A stretch of DNA of 64,000 nt from the NCBI GenBank assembly GCA_016858145.1, contig JAEHOE010000011.1, forward strand, positions 930,001 through 994,000. The letters are read 5' to 3'. The DNA comes from Edaphochlamys debaryana. Lineage: Eukaryota > Chlorophyta > Chlorophyceae > Chlamydomonadales. The notes under the pieces are model-generated. The model saw only the letters and a list, made by a program, of their open reading frames with translations, was not told the origin of the DNA and made no database searches. Made by a program: the position numbers and the translations under genes. The stretch's first letter is position 1; every line of letters starts with the position of its first letter. This document shows, one piece after another, positions 10,802 through 22,300 of this stretch.

Positions 10802-13800
10802 TCACCGCTGTTCCTCCACGCGGCCTGAAACGCTGCCCTGTCGCTGCTGCAGCCCCAGGCCCCTGCCTGAGGCCGTCAGCTCCGCTCTCCAGCTCAGCCG
10901 GAAGGACCGAACCGCACTCAGGCCCAAGCCCCCCGCACTCAGCCGCCGGGCGTTGGCGTCCCACGCGAGCGCCTCCTGCGGCACCGCCGCGGCCGCGCCG
11001 CCCTCCACCGCAACCGTCATTCCGAACCTGACTAACGCCGACTGGTTGCTCGCGCCCGGCGGCAACGGCACGCCAACCACTACCACCTCGTCAACCACCA
11101 ACTGCCGTACGTCCAGATCCGCCGTACTCGACATCTGCTGCTGCCGTGGCGGCGGCGGCGGCGCCTGCTCCACCCGCAGCTCGAGCCAGCCCTCGCTGGT
11201 TGCCAGGCTGGCACCGGCGGCCAGGGCCGCTCGGAGGGAGCCCTCGCCGCCAACGTCCGGAGCGGTGCCGTTGTCTGCGGGGGCGGAGGCGCGGGCGGGA
11301 GCAGGCAGGATGCGGCGTGGGTTCATCGCCTTGCTTGCGGGGCCCGCACGCCACACGGGCTCCGGCTGCTCCGCATGCAGCCGTGCTCCATCTTTTCTGC
11401 TGCGCACACACTGGCCTCAGCTCCTCACCATCCCTCTACCCCACATCCCCTGGCCCGGCCCGGCCCGGCCGCACCCGCAAACAACAGCCCCTCTGCGGCC
11501 AGGTCGTCCCCCTGCCTCGCCGCCCCCGCCGCCGCAAGCAGCGCCGTCAGCCTCAGCGGCGCCGCGGCGGTGGCGGCGGTGGTGACGCCGGGGGCGGGGT
11601 GGGAGGGCACCACACAGCCCTCCCGCAGCAGCAGCGGCGGCGCCGCGCCCAGAGGGGCGGGCAGCATGTGGCGGGCGGGCCCTGCGGCGGGTTCATGCGG
11701 TGGGAGGCGCGCGTCAACCGCCAACTGCAACCAACTTGCAACCGCCAACCGTCACAGCCGTCAACCGCCTCACCCGTGTGGCAGTCGCCCAGGTCCTCCA
11801 GCCGGCACCAGGTGCCCCCTCCCCCCGGGAAGTAGGCCTCCACCCAGTCCATGTCAGGGTCGAGCACGGGGGCCACCTGACAGGGGGGGGGGGAAGGGAG
11901 GGGGGGGAGGGGTGGCAGGGAGGGAGGGAGGGAGAAACGGAAGGAGGCGGAGTGGGCAGGAGGGTGAAAGAAGGGGTGTGAACCATGTGCACCACGACTC
12001 TTCTCCCCAGGTCCCCTCCTCGTACCCTGTCGCCCTATCCCGCCACTCCCGCCCTCCCCTAACCGCCCCCTCCCTTCCACCCCTTCCATCCCCCCCACCC
12101 CCTCACCATGAGGCAGTCCCCCAGCAGCCAGCTGCGCGCCTCGTCCGCCGCGGCCGGGTCGGCGGGCGCCAGCCAGGCCAGGGGCCGGGCCACGGTGCCC
12201 CCCCTGGTGGCGGCGCGGTAGTGGGCGGTGTAGAGGTAGGGGAGCAGGGAGTAGCTGGGGGGCAAGCGGGTGATGGGGGGATTTGGAGAGAGGGGGGATT
12301 GCGTTGGGTTGGGGGCGGCACAGCCTTCCCTCCGCGCGAGGCCGCCCAGCCCAGGACCCGCCACCTCTGCCCTGCCCTACCGGGCTGCCAGGGCGCTGCG
12401 GGCCGCCTGGGCCGCCGCGGGCCAGCGGTACGCCTCCTGCGGGGGGCCCGGAGGACAGAACCAGGGGTCGGAAGGACAGGGAGGAGGGGGCCAAGCAGGC
12501 ATTAGGGAACGGGTCGCCGCACCTGCGGGACGTGAGAACATGCGGACGGGTACAGAGGACGGGGCCCGAGGATGCGGGCATGTGGGCACACCGGCTCGGG
12601 GATGAGCGAGGGTTATTGCAGACAACGGGGCGTAGGGGGGCCAGCCGGAAAGGGGGCCAGCCGGAACGCACCTGGGGCGGCGATGCGTTGTCCGAGTGGT
12701 CACGCACAAAGGTGTAGAAGGCGCCGGCGGAGAGCCACCTGCGGGCAGGGGGCATGAGAGGAGGAACAGATGGAGGGGAGGCGAGGACCAGGATAAGAGG
12801 GTGGTCGAGATGCGAGGACGGGGTACCGGTAGCTCATGAACCAGGCCGCCTCATGCTCCTTCACCATTGCTCGATTCTCCTCCCCACCTTCCTCCTCCCC
12901 AGCCTCCCCGCCTACTCCCCTCCACCCACCCGCCCGCCCGCCCACCCCACCGCGCGCACAGCTGCTCGCTGCTGGCCCCTATGAAGCCGCACACGTCCGC
13001 CCCCGCCGCCGCCACCCCCGCCAGCGCCGCCCCCGCCAGCGCCCCCACGGAGCGGCGCAGGTCGGCCCAGGAGGCGCCGTTGTCGCCGCTCCAGTGCGCA
13101 GCGTAGCGCCCGGAGCCGGACCACGTGGACCTGACAGGGGAGGTGGAGGGGGGGTAGGGGGGGGGGTGTGGGGTAGGGGTTGGGCAGGGGTTGGGGGGAA
13201 GATGTGGGATGGGTGAGAAGCGGCGATTGTTCGTGCCGCGCGGCGCCCCGAGCTGGCCCAGGTGGCCCCTCGACCTCTGGAACGGGGTTTCAGGTATGCA
13301 GGTGTTTAGAGCCGGAGCGCTGTGCGGCCGCTCACCGGCTTGCCTTGCTAACCCCCCACGGTAAGGCCCCACCACGCTAACGACCACGCTAACGGCAGGG
13401 TGGGGTGGGGTTGGGGTTTGGGGGAGGAGGTGGGATGGGGTGCGGAACGGTGGTTGTTTGTGCCGCGAAGCGCCTTGAGCCGGCCCACTTGGACCTCACA
13501 GGAGAAGCGGGGCGGTAGGGTGGAGCAGGGGAGCGGGGGCGATCGTGCAGTAGAACGAACGGTAAGGCCCTACCACCCCAAGGGCCTGGTCTACCCTTCC
13601 CTGGCTCATCAAGCCCCGCCCTCCCGCCCTCCGTCCATTTCCCCCTCGGTGATCTTCACCCCTCCCCCCACCGAGTGAGGATGAAAGGCCTCTCTCGCGG
13701 GGCCACCAGCCTCAGCGCCGCATGAGTCACCCGGGCCTCCGCCAGCGCGTACAGATTGTGGCTGTCGTACTGCCGTACACCGCCGTACCCGACCGCCGAG

Positions 13801-16800
13801 AGGGGAAGGGTGTTGGTGAAGAGGGGGGCGCGGCGGTTGCCGTTGTTGACTTGGTAGGGCGGGTGGGACAGGGGGTCCTCGGGGCTGCGGGGGAGGGAAG
13901 GGGCAGAGGGGAGAATAGGAGGAGAAGACGCAAGAGGGGTCGGTCGGAGAGGGCGCAGGAAGGGATGTGGGTCGGCTGCAGGGTGGCTACTCGCTCCAAC
14001 TACACCTGCAAAACCCCGTCCCGTCCCGCCCCGCCTCGCCCCTGCCGTTCCGCATGCTCATACCTGGGCTGCCGGCACTGCAGCACACACGAGATGCCCA
14101 GTCCCGGGCCGAGCGGTGTGTGGCTGAGGTTCGTTGCCGCCACCGCCGCCGCAGTCGCCGAGGCGACCTCTGCAGTGGCCGCAGCCCTCACCGCCGCCTG
14201 CTGCGCCCGGGCTTGGCCCACAGCTCCGGCGGTTGGCTCTTCGTCTTCCGATGATGACAAAGGCGCCGTCGGCATATCGCACTCGCCCGTACAGAAGTTG
14301 GAGGGCTCGTTCATGTCCAGCCAGATGCCGTCGTACGGCACCTGGGTTCCGGGAACACAGGGAGTCCCGGGAGCTGAGAGGTTGTCACGGTGTGTAATCT
14401 ACGCGGTACACGCCTCTCCTCCCGCCACGCCTTTAGTCTCATCTGCGTCCCTTCATCCGCCCTCCTCCTCTTGGCCCCCGCCACCATGTCGTACCTTGCC
14501 GTACATCTCCCCGAGCAGGCCCCCCCAGTAGGCGGTGGCCTCGGGGTGCAGGAAGTCGGGCCAGTGGGTGGGGCCAGACCACACCTGGCAGCGCCCAGGG
14601 GTAGAGGAGCCACAGGGGGTGTCTGTGCAGGGTGGCATGTCTCTGGCTGCTCTCGTGTATGGTATCCTGGCAAGATAGGGGCTGCGGAGCCCACCCCACC
14701 CCGTGACCAGCCGCCCCTGGCGTAATAGCCGAGCACCAAGGGGCGGAGCCTGGCGAGCCCACCTAGGACGGGATGCATCGCCGGCCCCCTCAAGAAGGGC
14801 GCTTTCCTCCCCCCACCTGCCCCAGCAGCGGCCGGCCGGTGCTGTCCTTGATGAAGATGTCGTACGACACACCCCTGTCGTACGGCGCGTACCCCTGCCC
14901 GGGCAGCGCCGTGATCCCGCAGTCCACGATGGCCACCCAGCGCTGACCCTTGGCGTGCAGGCTGGGGGGGGGGGGTCAAGGCAAGGTGTGCGCTTACGGG
15001 GTTGGGTGTGCACGGGCAACTTATCACTCAGGAGCCCAGGGTTCCGCGGCGGAGGGGCATATGCATATGCATGAGGTGGCTATCGAGCCAAGCCGGCTAG
15101 AGCCCCGCCCTTGCCCTCTGCAGTGCCCCGCAACACCGGTGCCCCACACCCACCCGTCCACGAAGGCCCTCAGCCGCTGCTCCGGGTAGCGCTGTGGGTC
15201 GAACGTGAACATGCGGCAGCGGTCCGTGTAGTCTATGTCTGACCAAACCACCTGGAGGGGGGCGGGAGGGGCCAGGAGGGGCGTGTTTGGGGGGGGGGGG
15301 TGAGGGAAGGGGGGATCATGGGGGAGCAGGGGCTGATCGGGGCTTGGTGGGTAGCTGGGTACCGATACCGTGCCATGGCGACCGGGACGACCATGCCGGA
15401 ACCCACCTCGAGCGGGATCTTCTCCCGTGCGTACGACGCAACCACCTGCTCCAGCTCGTCCACACTGCCGTACCCGTACCTGAAAGGGAAAGATACGGAG
15501 ACGGGGCTTCGATGACTGAGAATGTCAGCAGGCTGGGGGCCTCAGGCCCTGGTCCCGGGCCCTGGATCTGGATCTTGATCCGTCGCCCTTACCCCACTGC
15601 TGTCTCCTCCCTGTCGGCCCGCCGCGCCTCCTGTGCCTGACCCACTGCACCCCACGGCCTATCGTGGAGCTGCCGCCGCCCCTTCCCCCGTGTCCCCCCA
15701 CCGTGATTGGTGGAAGCCCAGGGCCCAGCGCGGGGGCATGGCGGGGCGCCCCACCACCTCCTGGTACTGGATCGACACCTGTCAGGGGGGGGGGCGCAGA
15801 GTCAGGCGGGAGGAGCTGTGAATGAGGATGCAAGGGAGAGGGGCGTTGGAAGGGGGCCAGTGGAAAGGGGAAGGGAGAGAGGGCCCAACGACCTTCCGGT
15901 AGATGGCCGACGCCTGTCAGGGCAGGGGGGGCAGGGAGGGAGGAGAGGTTCCATAGAGGATGCAAGAGGAGAGCTGGAGGCGGGCAGCAGATGGGGGACA
16001 GAGGATGGACCGTGTCGGCACGTGTCCTCGGGGATGGAAGAGGGTGAACGCTGATAGGGAGTTGCGGAGCTCCTGGACGGTGATCAACCTCAACTTCTGC
16101 AAGACCCCCCACGTACCTCCTCGGGGCTGGGGCCGGCAAAGATCCACATCTCGATGATGCCCCCGGTCATCCTGGGGGGAAGAGGGGAGGGGAGGGGAGG
16201 GGTCCAGCTTGAGACCGGGCCAGGCACCTCCTCTCCAGAAATCCGCTGGCTGCGGCGTCGATCGTCCCCAGCGGCGAGCCCCCGAGCTCCAGGTCGCTCT
16301 CCCCCCGTAAACCCCCACCCCCTTCTCCAACAAACGCACCTGATCTCCACCTCCTCGCTCCCCGCCGCCAGCTCCATCGCATTGCTGTTGGCAAGGAACC
16401 ACCCCCACGCCCGACCGCCGCCCGCGGGGCCTGTCAGGTGAGGTAAGATAAGGGACAAGTCAGACACAAGCCGAGGAAGCCCCTTGGCCGGAGTTGAGGC
16501 AAGGCAGAGGTGTGTGGGCGGAGGGCGCGATGGGATGATGGATTATGGCTGCCGCTTGGGTGCTCACCTGGCGTGATGCCGTACAGCACGGGGTGGCTGC
16601 CGTACAGGTTGACGCCCACCTGGCACACAAGCAACCAGCAGAAGTTCAGCAGGTCGGGCACGAAGCTCTTGCGCTCCCCTCCTCGCCTTCACCGCAGGGG
16701 CGTCGGTGACGTGCATTGCCCTGGCCCGTGAGGGCGCCCCCTGCTGCTCGTTGCATCTCGTGCTTGCTTGCTTCTTACCCCCACCACCCACTCCCTCATT

Positions 16801-18960
16801 CCCCAGCACCCACTGCCACGGCGGGTGTGTCGCTGTTCCACAGCGCGCGTGCGGAGCCGTCCCTCCTCAGCATGAGCCCCTCGGACTGCGTGGTCTCCCC
16901 TGGGGCAGGCGGCAGGAGGAAGGACGGTGGAGGGTGGCAACGGAGAGGCGGAAAAAAGATGAGGACGGGGACAGCTGGCGACGCTGGGCAATCGTGACTG
17001 ACCATGACCATCCGTACCGGTACGGCACTCACCCATGCCGTACAGGTTGGTCTCGCGCGGCACCTGTGCCCTTAGCGCCAGGTATTGCGGCTTGAACACC
17101 AGACAGCCCCCGCCGCCACCTCCCAGATGCAGGAGCGGCTCGCCCTCTCCTTCCCCCGATCCCGTCACTCCTGATGCAGACCCAGATCTAGATCTGGATC
17201 TCGATCCAGGTCCATGCCCTCCCGCTTTGCTGCATTGTGCGCCGCCGCCTCCTGCGCGTGTGACCCGCAGGCTGAACTCCTCCCCCACCCCGGGCAGGGC
17301 CAGGGCGTAGCGGGGGGAGGCGGGCGGGGCGGTGGGGGCGGGGGGCCTGCGGGCAGAGGGCGGAGGGGTTGGTTACCCTGCCACCGTCCGGACTTCAGAG
17401 CAGGCACGCTGCAGCACCGCGCATGTCACCGTATGCATGCCTGCTGCGAGGTCCTATGCTGCCAGGCCTTTCCCTGTTGCACTGCTCCACACTCCACGTG
17501 GTCCCTCTCCTATCGAGGGCCTCAGGCCTAGGGCCCAGGCTGCCAGGCTGCAAGCTGCCGGGTCCTTCTCCCTGATATCCCACGCTCCCCACCTCCCCCA
17601 TCCCTGCCCCCAACCCCAGCCCCCAACCCCCAACCCCACCCCGACCCGCCTCCGCACCTGGTCAGCAGCTCCCGGGGCACGGCCCACCGCGGCTCGGGGA
17701 CCCCCCGCTCGTCCGTGGGCTCCACCTGCGGGCGGGGAGGGCGGGCGGGAGGGGGGAGTGATGGAAGAGTGCGCCGGCCGCCATGGCGATTCCCTGCGGA
17801 GCGCGCCCTTGCCTTTCATACCACACCCCATCCGCACTTCCACAACAGCCAACGAAGTGCTGGCCCTCCCCGGTACCGGTACGCCTCTGTGCCTGTACGG
17901 AAAGCCCTGAATCCCATCCCTGCTGTCCCGCCCCAAGGCCGCCCCTTCAGCCCCTCACCCTCAGGTACAGCCGCGCCTCGCTCTGGCGCTGCAGGCTGAG
18001 GCGCAGGCGGGGGGCGTCGGGGCCGAGCTCGGGCTGCGAGGCGGAGCCGGGGCGCAGGCGCAGCAGCAGGCGCGTGGTGGCGTTGCCTGTGGGGAAGGGG
18101 GGTGGAGGGAGGGAGGGAGGGAGGGAGGGAGGGGGAGGAGAAGGGGGTGGGGGGCGGGTTTGAGGAGGCCGGCAGGAAGGATGGGCGGAGGGTGGGCGAG
18201 CGGTGGGTGGCAGCAACGAGCAAGAAAGCTCGTCGGGAGGGTGTCGGGAAGGGGCACAGAATGAAGTGCCGGCATTGACGTGCCGGCATTGCAGGTGCAC
18301 ACTGCCAGCGGCCACCCGGGCCCCCCCCACCGTCGTCCTGCTCCACCGCCGCCACCTCATACAGGGGCTGCTGCAGGGGGCCGTTGGGGTGGAAACACCA
18401 GGGCAGGTCGTTGGGGGAGGCGCGGGGGTCGCCCGGGCGTGCGGAGGGGTCGCCTGCGGCCGCGCCGCCGCCACCGCCGCCGGCGGAGGGCCCAGCGGCG
18501 GGTGCGGAGGGCCCAGCCTCAGCCTTGTTTGCAGCGGCAGTCGCTGTGGGCGCCCAGCAGCAGCCGCGAGATTCGCACTCGGCCTGCTGAATGCCGAAGT
18601 AGCCTGTGCAGGATCAGCAGCGCGGGAATGGGCAGCCTTAGGGAGGCGAGGATCAGCAGAAGGATTGTGCGCAATGGAGAGCTGCCTGAAGGGCCACGCT
18701 CACACAGGCGTGCAGGTCTCACCGCAGTCGGTGCGCGGCCTCTGCGGGGCGCAAGACGGTCCGTCGTGGAGGTCGTCCGTGTTGGCGCCGGAACTGGCCC
18801 CTGGGTCGTCGCGGCGGGAGCCCTCAAGCACGTCCGCTCCTGCTCCCCCTGGCGCTCCGCCTGCAGTGATGCCCTGAGCTCGGCCACCGGAGCTGATCGC
18901 CCCTGCCTCTGAGGCCAGCAGCCCCAGCAGGAGCACCAGCAGCCCCGCTGGCGACAGCAT
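10802..18960 (-). CDS. Secreted GH31 alpha-glucosidase with N-terminal trefoil domain
   Basis: Retaining alpha-glucosidase of glycoside hydrolase family 31. ATG 18960 starts a signal peptide ([20 protein letters not shown]). Next comes a P-type trefoil domain ([19 protein letters not shown], then PWCFHP) interrupted by a low-complexity Ala/Gly loop. More than fifteen exons follow. Recognisable segments are NLYGMGE (about 17040), [12 protein letters not shown] (16600), [12 protein letters not shown] (15720), VWSDIDY (15245), the nucleophile exon [12 protein letters not shown] (Asp near 14315), and the acid/base exon [10 protein letters not shown] (Asp near 13082). After these come [12 protein letters not shown] (12230), the beta-sandwich FPGGGTW segment (11820) and a C-terminal beta domain ending EEQR at 10802. 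Length and domain order match lysosomal acid alpha-glucosidase/plant alpha-glucosidases. An acidic and Ala-rich insert follows the nucleophile motif. Expected to act on maltose or starch-derived glucans in vacuole or outside the cell. Confidence 0.9.
18105..18133 (+). repeat. (GGGA)n tract in a GH31 intron
   Basis: At least seven GGGA units in a row; on the coding strand this is a CCCT tract just downstream of a donor. Confidence 0.7.
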
Positions 18961-19328
18961 CTCGAGAGCAGACCAGGGCGGGCGATGCCTGTCGCTTGGC
19001 CGGCGACTGCAGTTGCTGTATCCAGCTGTGTGCAAGCGTTTGGGCTGTCCCGGAGGCCTCCAGGCGAATGCTGCAGCAGACTGCTCGACGGCCTCTGAGT
19101 TGCTCGTCCCTTTAGCAGAAGAATTGCTTCGCACAAAGGCCTTCTTGTTTGTTCGAGCTGCACAAACTCGCTCACACAGCGCCGTGAATTACTTGACCCG
19201 ACGCTCGGTGAGGCTCTGGCGCATAAACAACCCCGACGTGGAATTTTGCTTGCACACCGTTTTGGGTGCCTGAACATCATCTCTATAGCTTTATGGCGCC
19301 ATCCAGATAGTCTGTGCAACGCGCAGCT
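18961..19328. promoter_or_regulatory. Shared divergent promoter of GH31 and ABHD genes
   Basis: Only 368 bp separate the two start codons, which point away from each other, so both promoters and 5' UTRs must lie here. I see no canonical TATA box. The assignment rests on gene arrangement. Confidence 0.6.
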
Positions 19329-22300
19329 ATGAAGGAGCCACAGCTGGGGCCCGGCGCGCTCACGGCGGGAAGCGTGGGCGTGGGCCTCGCGGCGGCCGCG
19401 CTCGCTTACTGGTAAGTTGAGACATGCGGCTCGCACGGACGCGTCAGAGTGTGTTTTGCCTCATCACCCGGCAATTACGCAAACGCGGGGTCACGCGCCT
19501 TCTCCACGAACCCTGACCTTGCGCTGACAGGCACTACCATGAGCACGTCGCAGCGCCACCGCGCATCTGGGTCGCGGAAGGGCCGCTGCGGGAGCGTGTG
19601 CTGCCGCATTGCGCCGCGCTACATCGGCCGTTCTCGCCAACGCCGTGGGCCGCCAACCCGCACGCACAGACGATGCTGGGATGTGAGGCGGCGCCGGGGG
19701 GCTCGGGGGGGAGGGCGGTGGGGAGGCGATTCTGGCACCGGGGTTATGGGGTTAGCCACCCCTCACGCAGCGCCCACCCTCGGTCTGCCAAAACCCAGCT
19801 CCGCCGGCCCCAGGACCGGGCAGGTGACTCTAGGGATGCACTGGCAACCAGCATCCTGAACCTCAGGAGCTCAGTCCCACCCAGCTCTTCCCCAAAACCT
19901 CATCCTGCCCCAAGCTAACTGCCACCCTCGCCCGCCCGTCCGCCCTCGCCCCCAAGTCATGCGAGGCCTCACAATCCACTGCCGCTACAACCGCCAACTG
20001 ATTCTGGCGGTTGACGGCGGCACGCTGGGCCTCGACTGGTTCGACTGCTGTGACGCGGTCACGTGGGTGCCTCCCGTACCCAGCAGCAGTACGGCGCACG
20101 TGCACGTGGGCGGGGCCCACCCCACCGACCCCCACGGCCCCCAGGCGACGCAGCCTCACCGGGGGGCGCAAGGGGCCGCCGATACGGTCTCGGGTACGGC
20201 CGGGCACGGGCCCCACGGGCCCCAGGGCGGGCCCCACGGGCCCCACCTGCCGCCGCATCACGCCCCTCAGCCCCCGGTCGCCGGGGCCACCCTTGCCGCA
20301 GCCGCCGGCGCGGCGGCGGGGGCAGCGGCGGCGGCGCGCAGAGGCAGTACTGGCGGGTCCGATACGGCGCACGTGTCCGTGCCGGCTGCCGTACCGCCGC
20401 ACGTGCTGCACAACCAGGCGCACGCGGGCGGCCCCGTGCACCCCCACATCCACTCCCACTCCCACCACACCCATCACCACGACCCCTACCTGCCTCAGGT
20501 GAGGCCGGGTGGGGGCCCGCGGCAGGGGCGGCTCGGCAGCGACTCAGTGCCGGTGCAGGGGCCGTCCCGCGATCGTGTGTTGGGTTCTAGGCAGACGGGC
20601 AAGGGCAGAGGCCAGGGAGGGTCACAGGGCCGGTGTCCGGCAGTGCAGGGCGACGCTAGTCGGCCAACTGCGCTTGCACAGGGGGCTGACGCAGGGACTG
20701 GGGCTGAGGCCAGGAGCGGACTGCACAGGAATGCGGAGAGGCGCAGCCGCGCAACCTTCACGGCCCCGACCGGCGGAGCTCTTGCCGGGGTCAGGGCTCG
20801 GGCGATGTGGGTCGGACGGTCACGGGCGCCAGGCGAGGCTACAGCGGCTGATGGCGGGCGGGTAGGGGCCTTCCCCTCGGTGCACCCCGCGCCCCCCGGT
20901 CCCTGCCTTACCCGCCTCACCCGCCTCACTTGCCCGCCGCCCCTTCCCGCCCCCCTCGCCCCGCGCCCCAGCACCCCGCCCCCGGCTCCGTCGCCCCCTC
21001 CACGCCCATCCTCCTGGTCTGTCACGGCATCAACGGGGGCAGCCACGAGGGCTACGTCAAGTGGGTGTGCGCGGCGGCCGCGTGCCGAGGCTGGAGGGCG
21101 GTGGTGCTCAACTACCGGTGAGCGGGGGGTCGCGGGGGATGAAGGGGCTGGGGCTCGGGCTCGCCAGGGTTTGTGCCGTGTCCAGGCTGGAGGGCGGTGG
21201 TTCTCATCCATCACCTTCTCATCCACTCCTCTCAACGACCCGCAAGGGGTTTGGGTTCTCCAGGGTTCATGCCGTGTCGAGGGGTCGCGGGGTGGTCGGG
21301 TATGGTATGTGGCGGCCGGAAGGGAAGGCGTGCGACGGCTGGGATGGATGGGAGGCGTCTGGGGTTTGCGAGGGCGGCCGGGCGGGGCGGGGCTGGGTGG
21401 CATGTGGCAGGCCAGGATGGGGTTGGGGGCGCTGCGGTCGGCTGACCGTCTTCCCTTGGCCCCCTCTGGGACCTGCCTCCCTCCTGCCCCCCACCACTCT
21501 CCGCGACACTCCCCACCCGCCCCTGCAGCGGCTGCAACGGCCTCCCCTTCACCGCCCCCCGGGGCTACGCCGCCACAATGTCGCACGACGTCTTCACAGC
21601 TGTCTACTCGGTCCGCAGGTGAGGGGGGGCGGGTGGGTGCAGGGTACTGACGCAACGCGGGCAAGCACTACGATGGGGGCTGATGGGAGTGCGGCACGTA
21701 CACCTCGCACGTACCCCTTGCAACGCGTTCTTCCCAATCCACAACCCGCCTCCCCCCCCTCCCCCCGTCGCCCTCCCCCCCCAGCCGCTTCCCCGACGCG
21801 CCCCTGCTGGCCGTGGGCTACTCCCTGGGCGGCCTCAAGCTGACCAAGTACCTGGCGGAGGCGGACGCGGGGCTGCACCTGCCGCCGCACGGCCTGAGGA
21901 GGCTGTTTGAGGGTGGGTGGGGGCTGGGCTGGGGGCTGGTGGGGAGGGGCTGGTAGGGAGAGGCGGCGGGTGGGTGGAGGACGGGTGAAGGCAGTATACT
22001 TACAGAAGGATGTTGCGGGGGTAGGGGGGCAAGGTGCTGATTCCGGTAAGAGCCGTCGGAAGGGGTTGTGGGCTGCACGCGATGTGGGTCGGACACGAGC
22101 GTTGAGCGCTGCCCAAGCGCCGCCTCTGCCTCTCTTTTGGCCCCACCCTTGCGCCCCCTCGCCTGACCTGTACCCCCACACCACCTTCCCGGCTGTGCCT
22201 GTGGCCCGCAGGCAGTGGCCTGGCGGCCGCCGCCGTGGTGTCATCGCCCGTGTCCATGTGGCACACCTCGGCCAACCTGTCGGACCCCACCCGCGTCGAC

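Noticed and set aside
11375..12505. Plus-strand 376-codon frame, and a 400-codon minus frame (11553-12755)
   Set aside because: Read straight through introns of the GH31 gene; Pro/Arg/Gly-rich shadows of GC-rich DNA.
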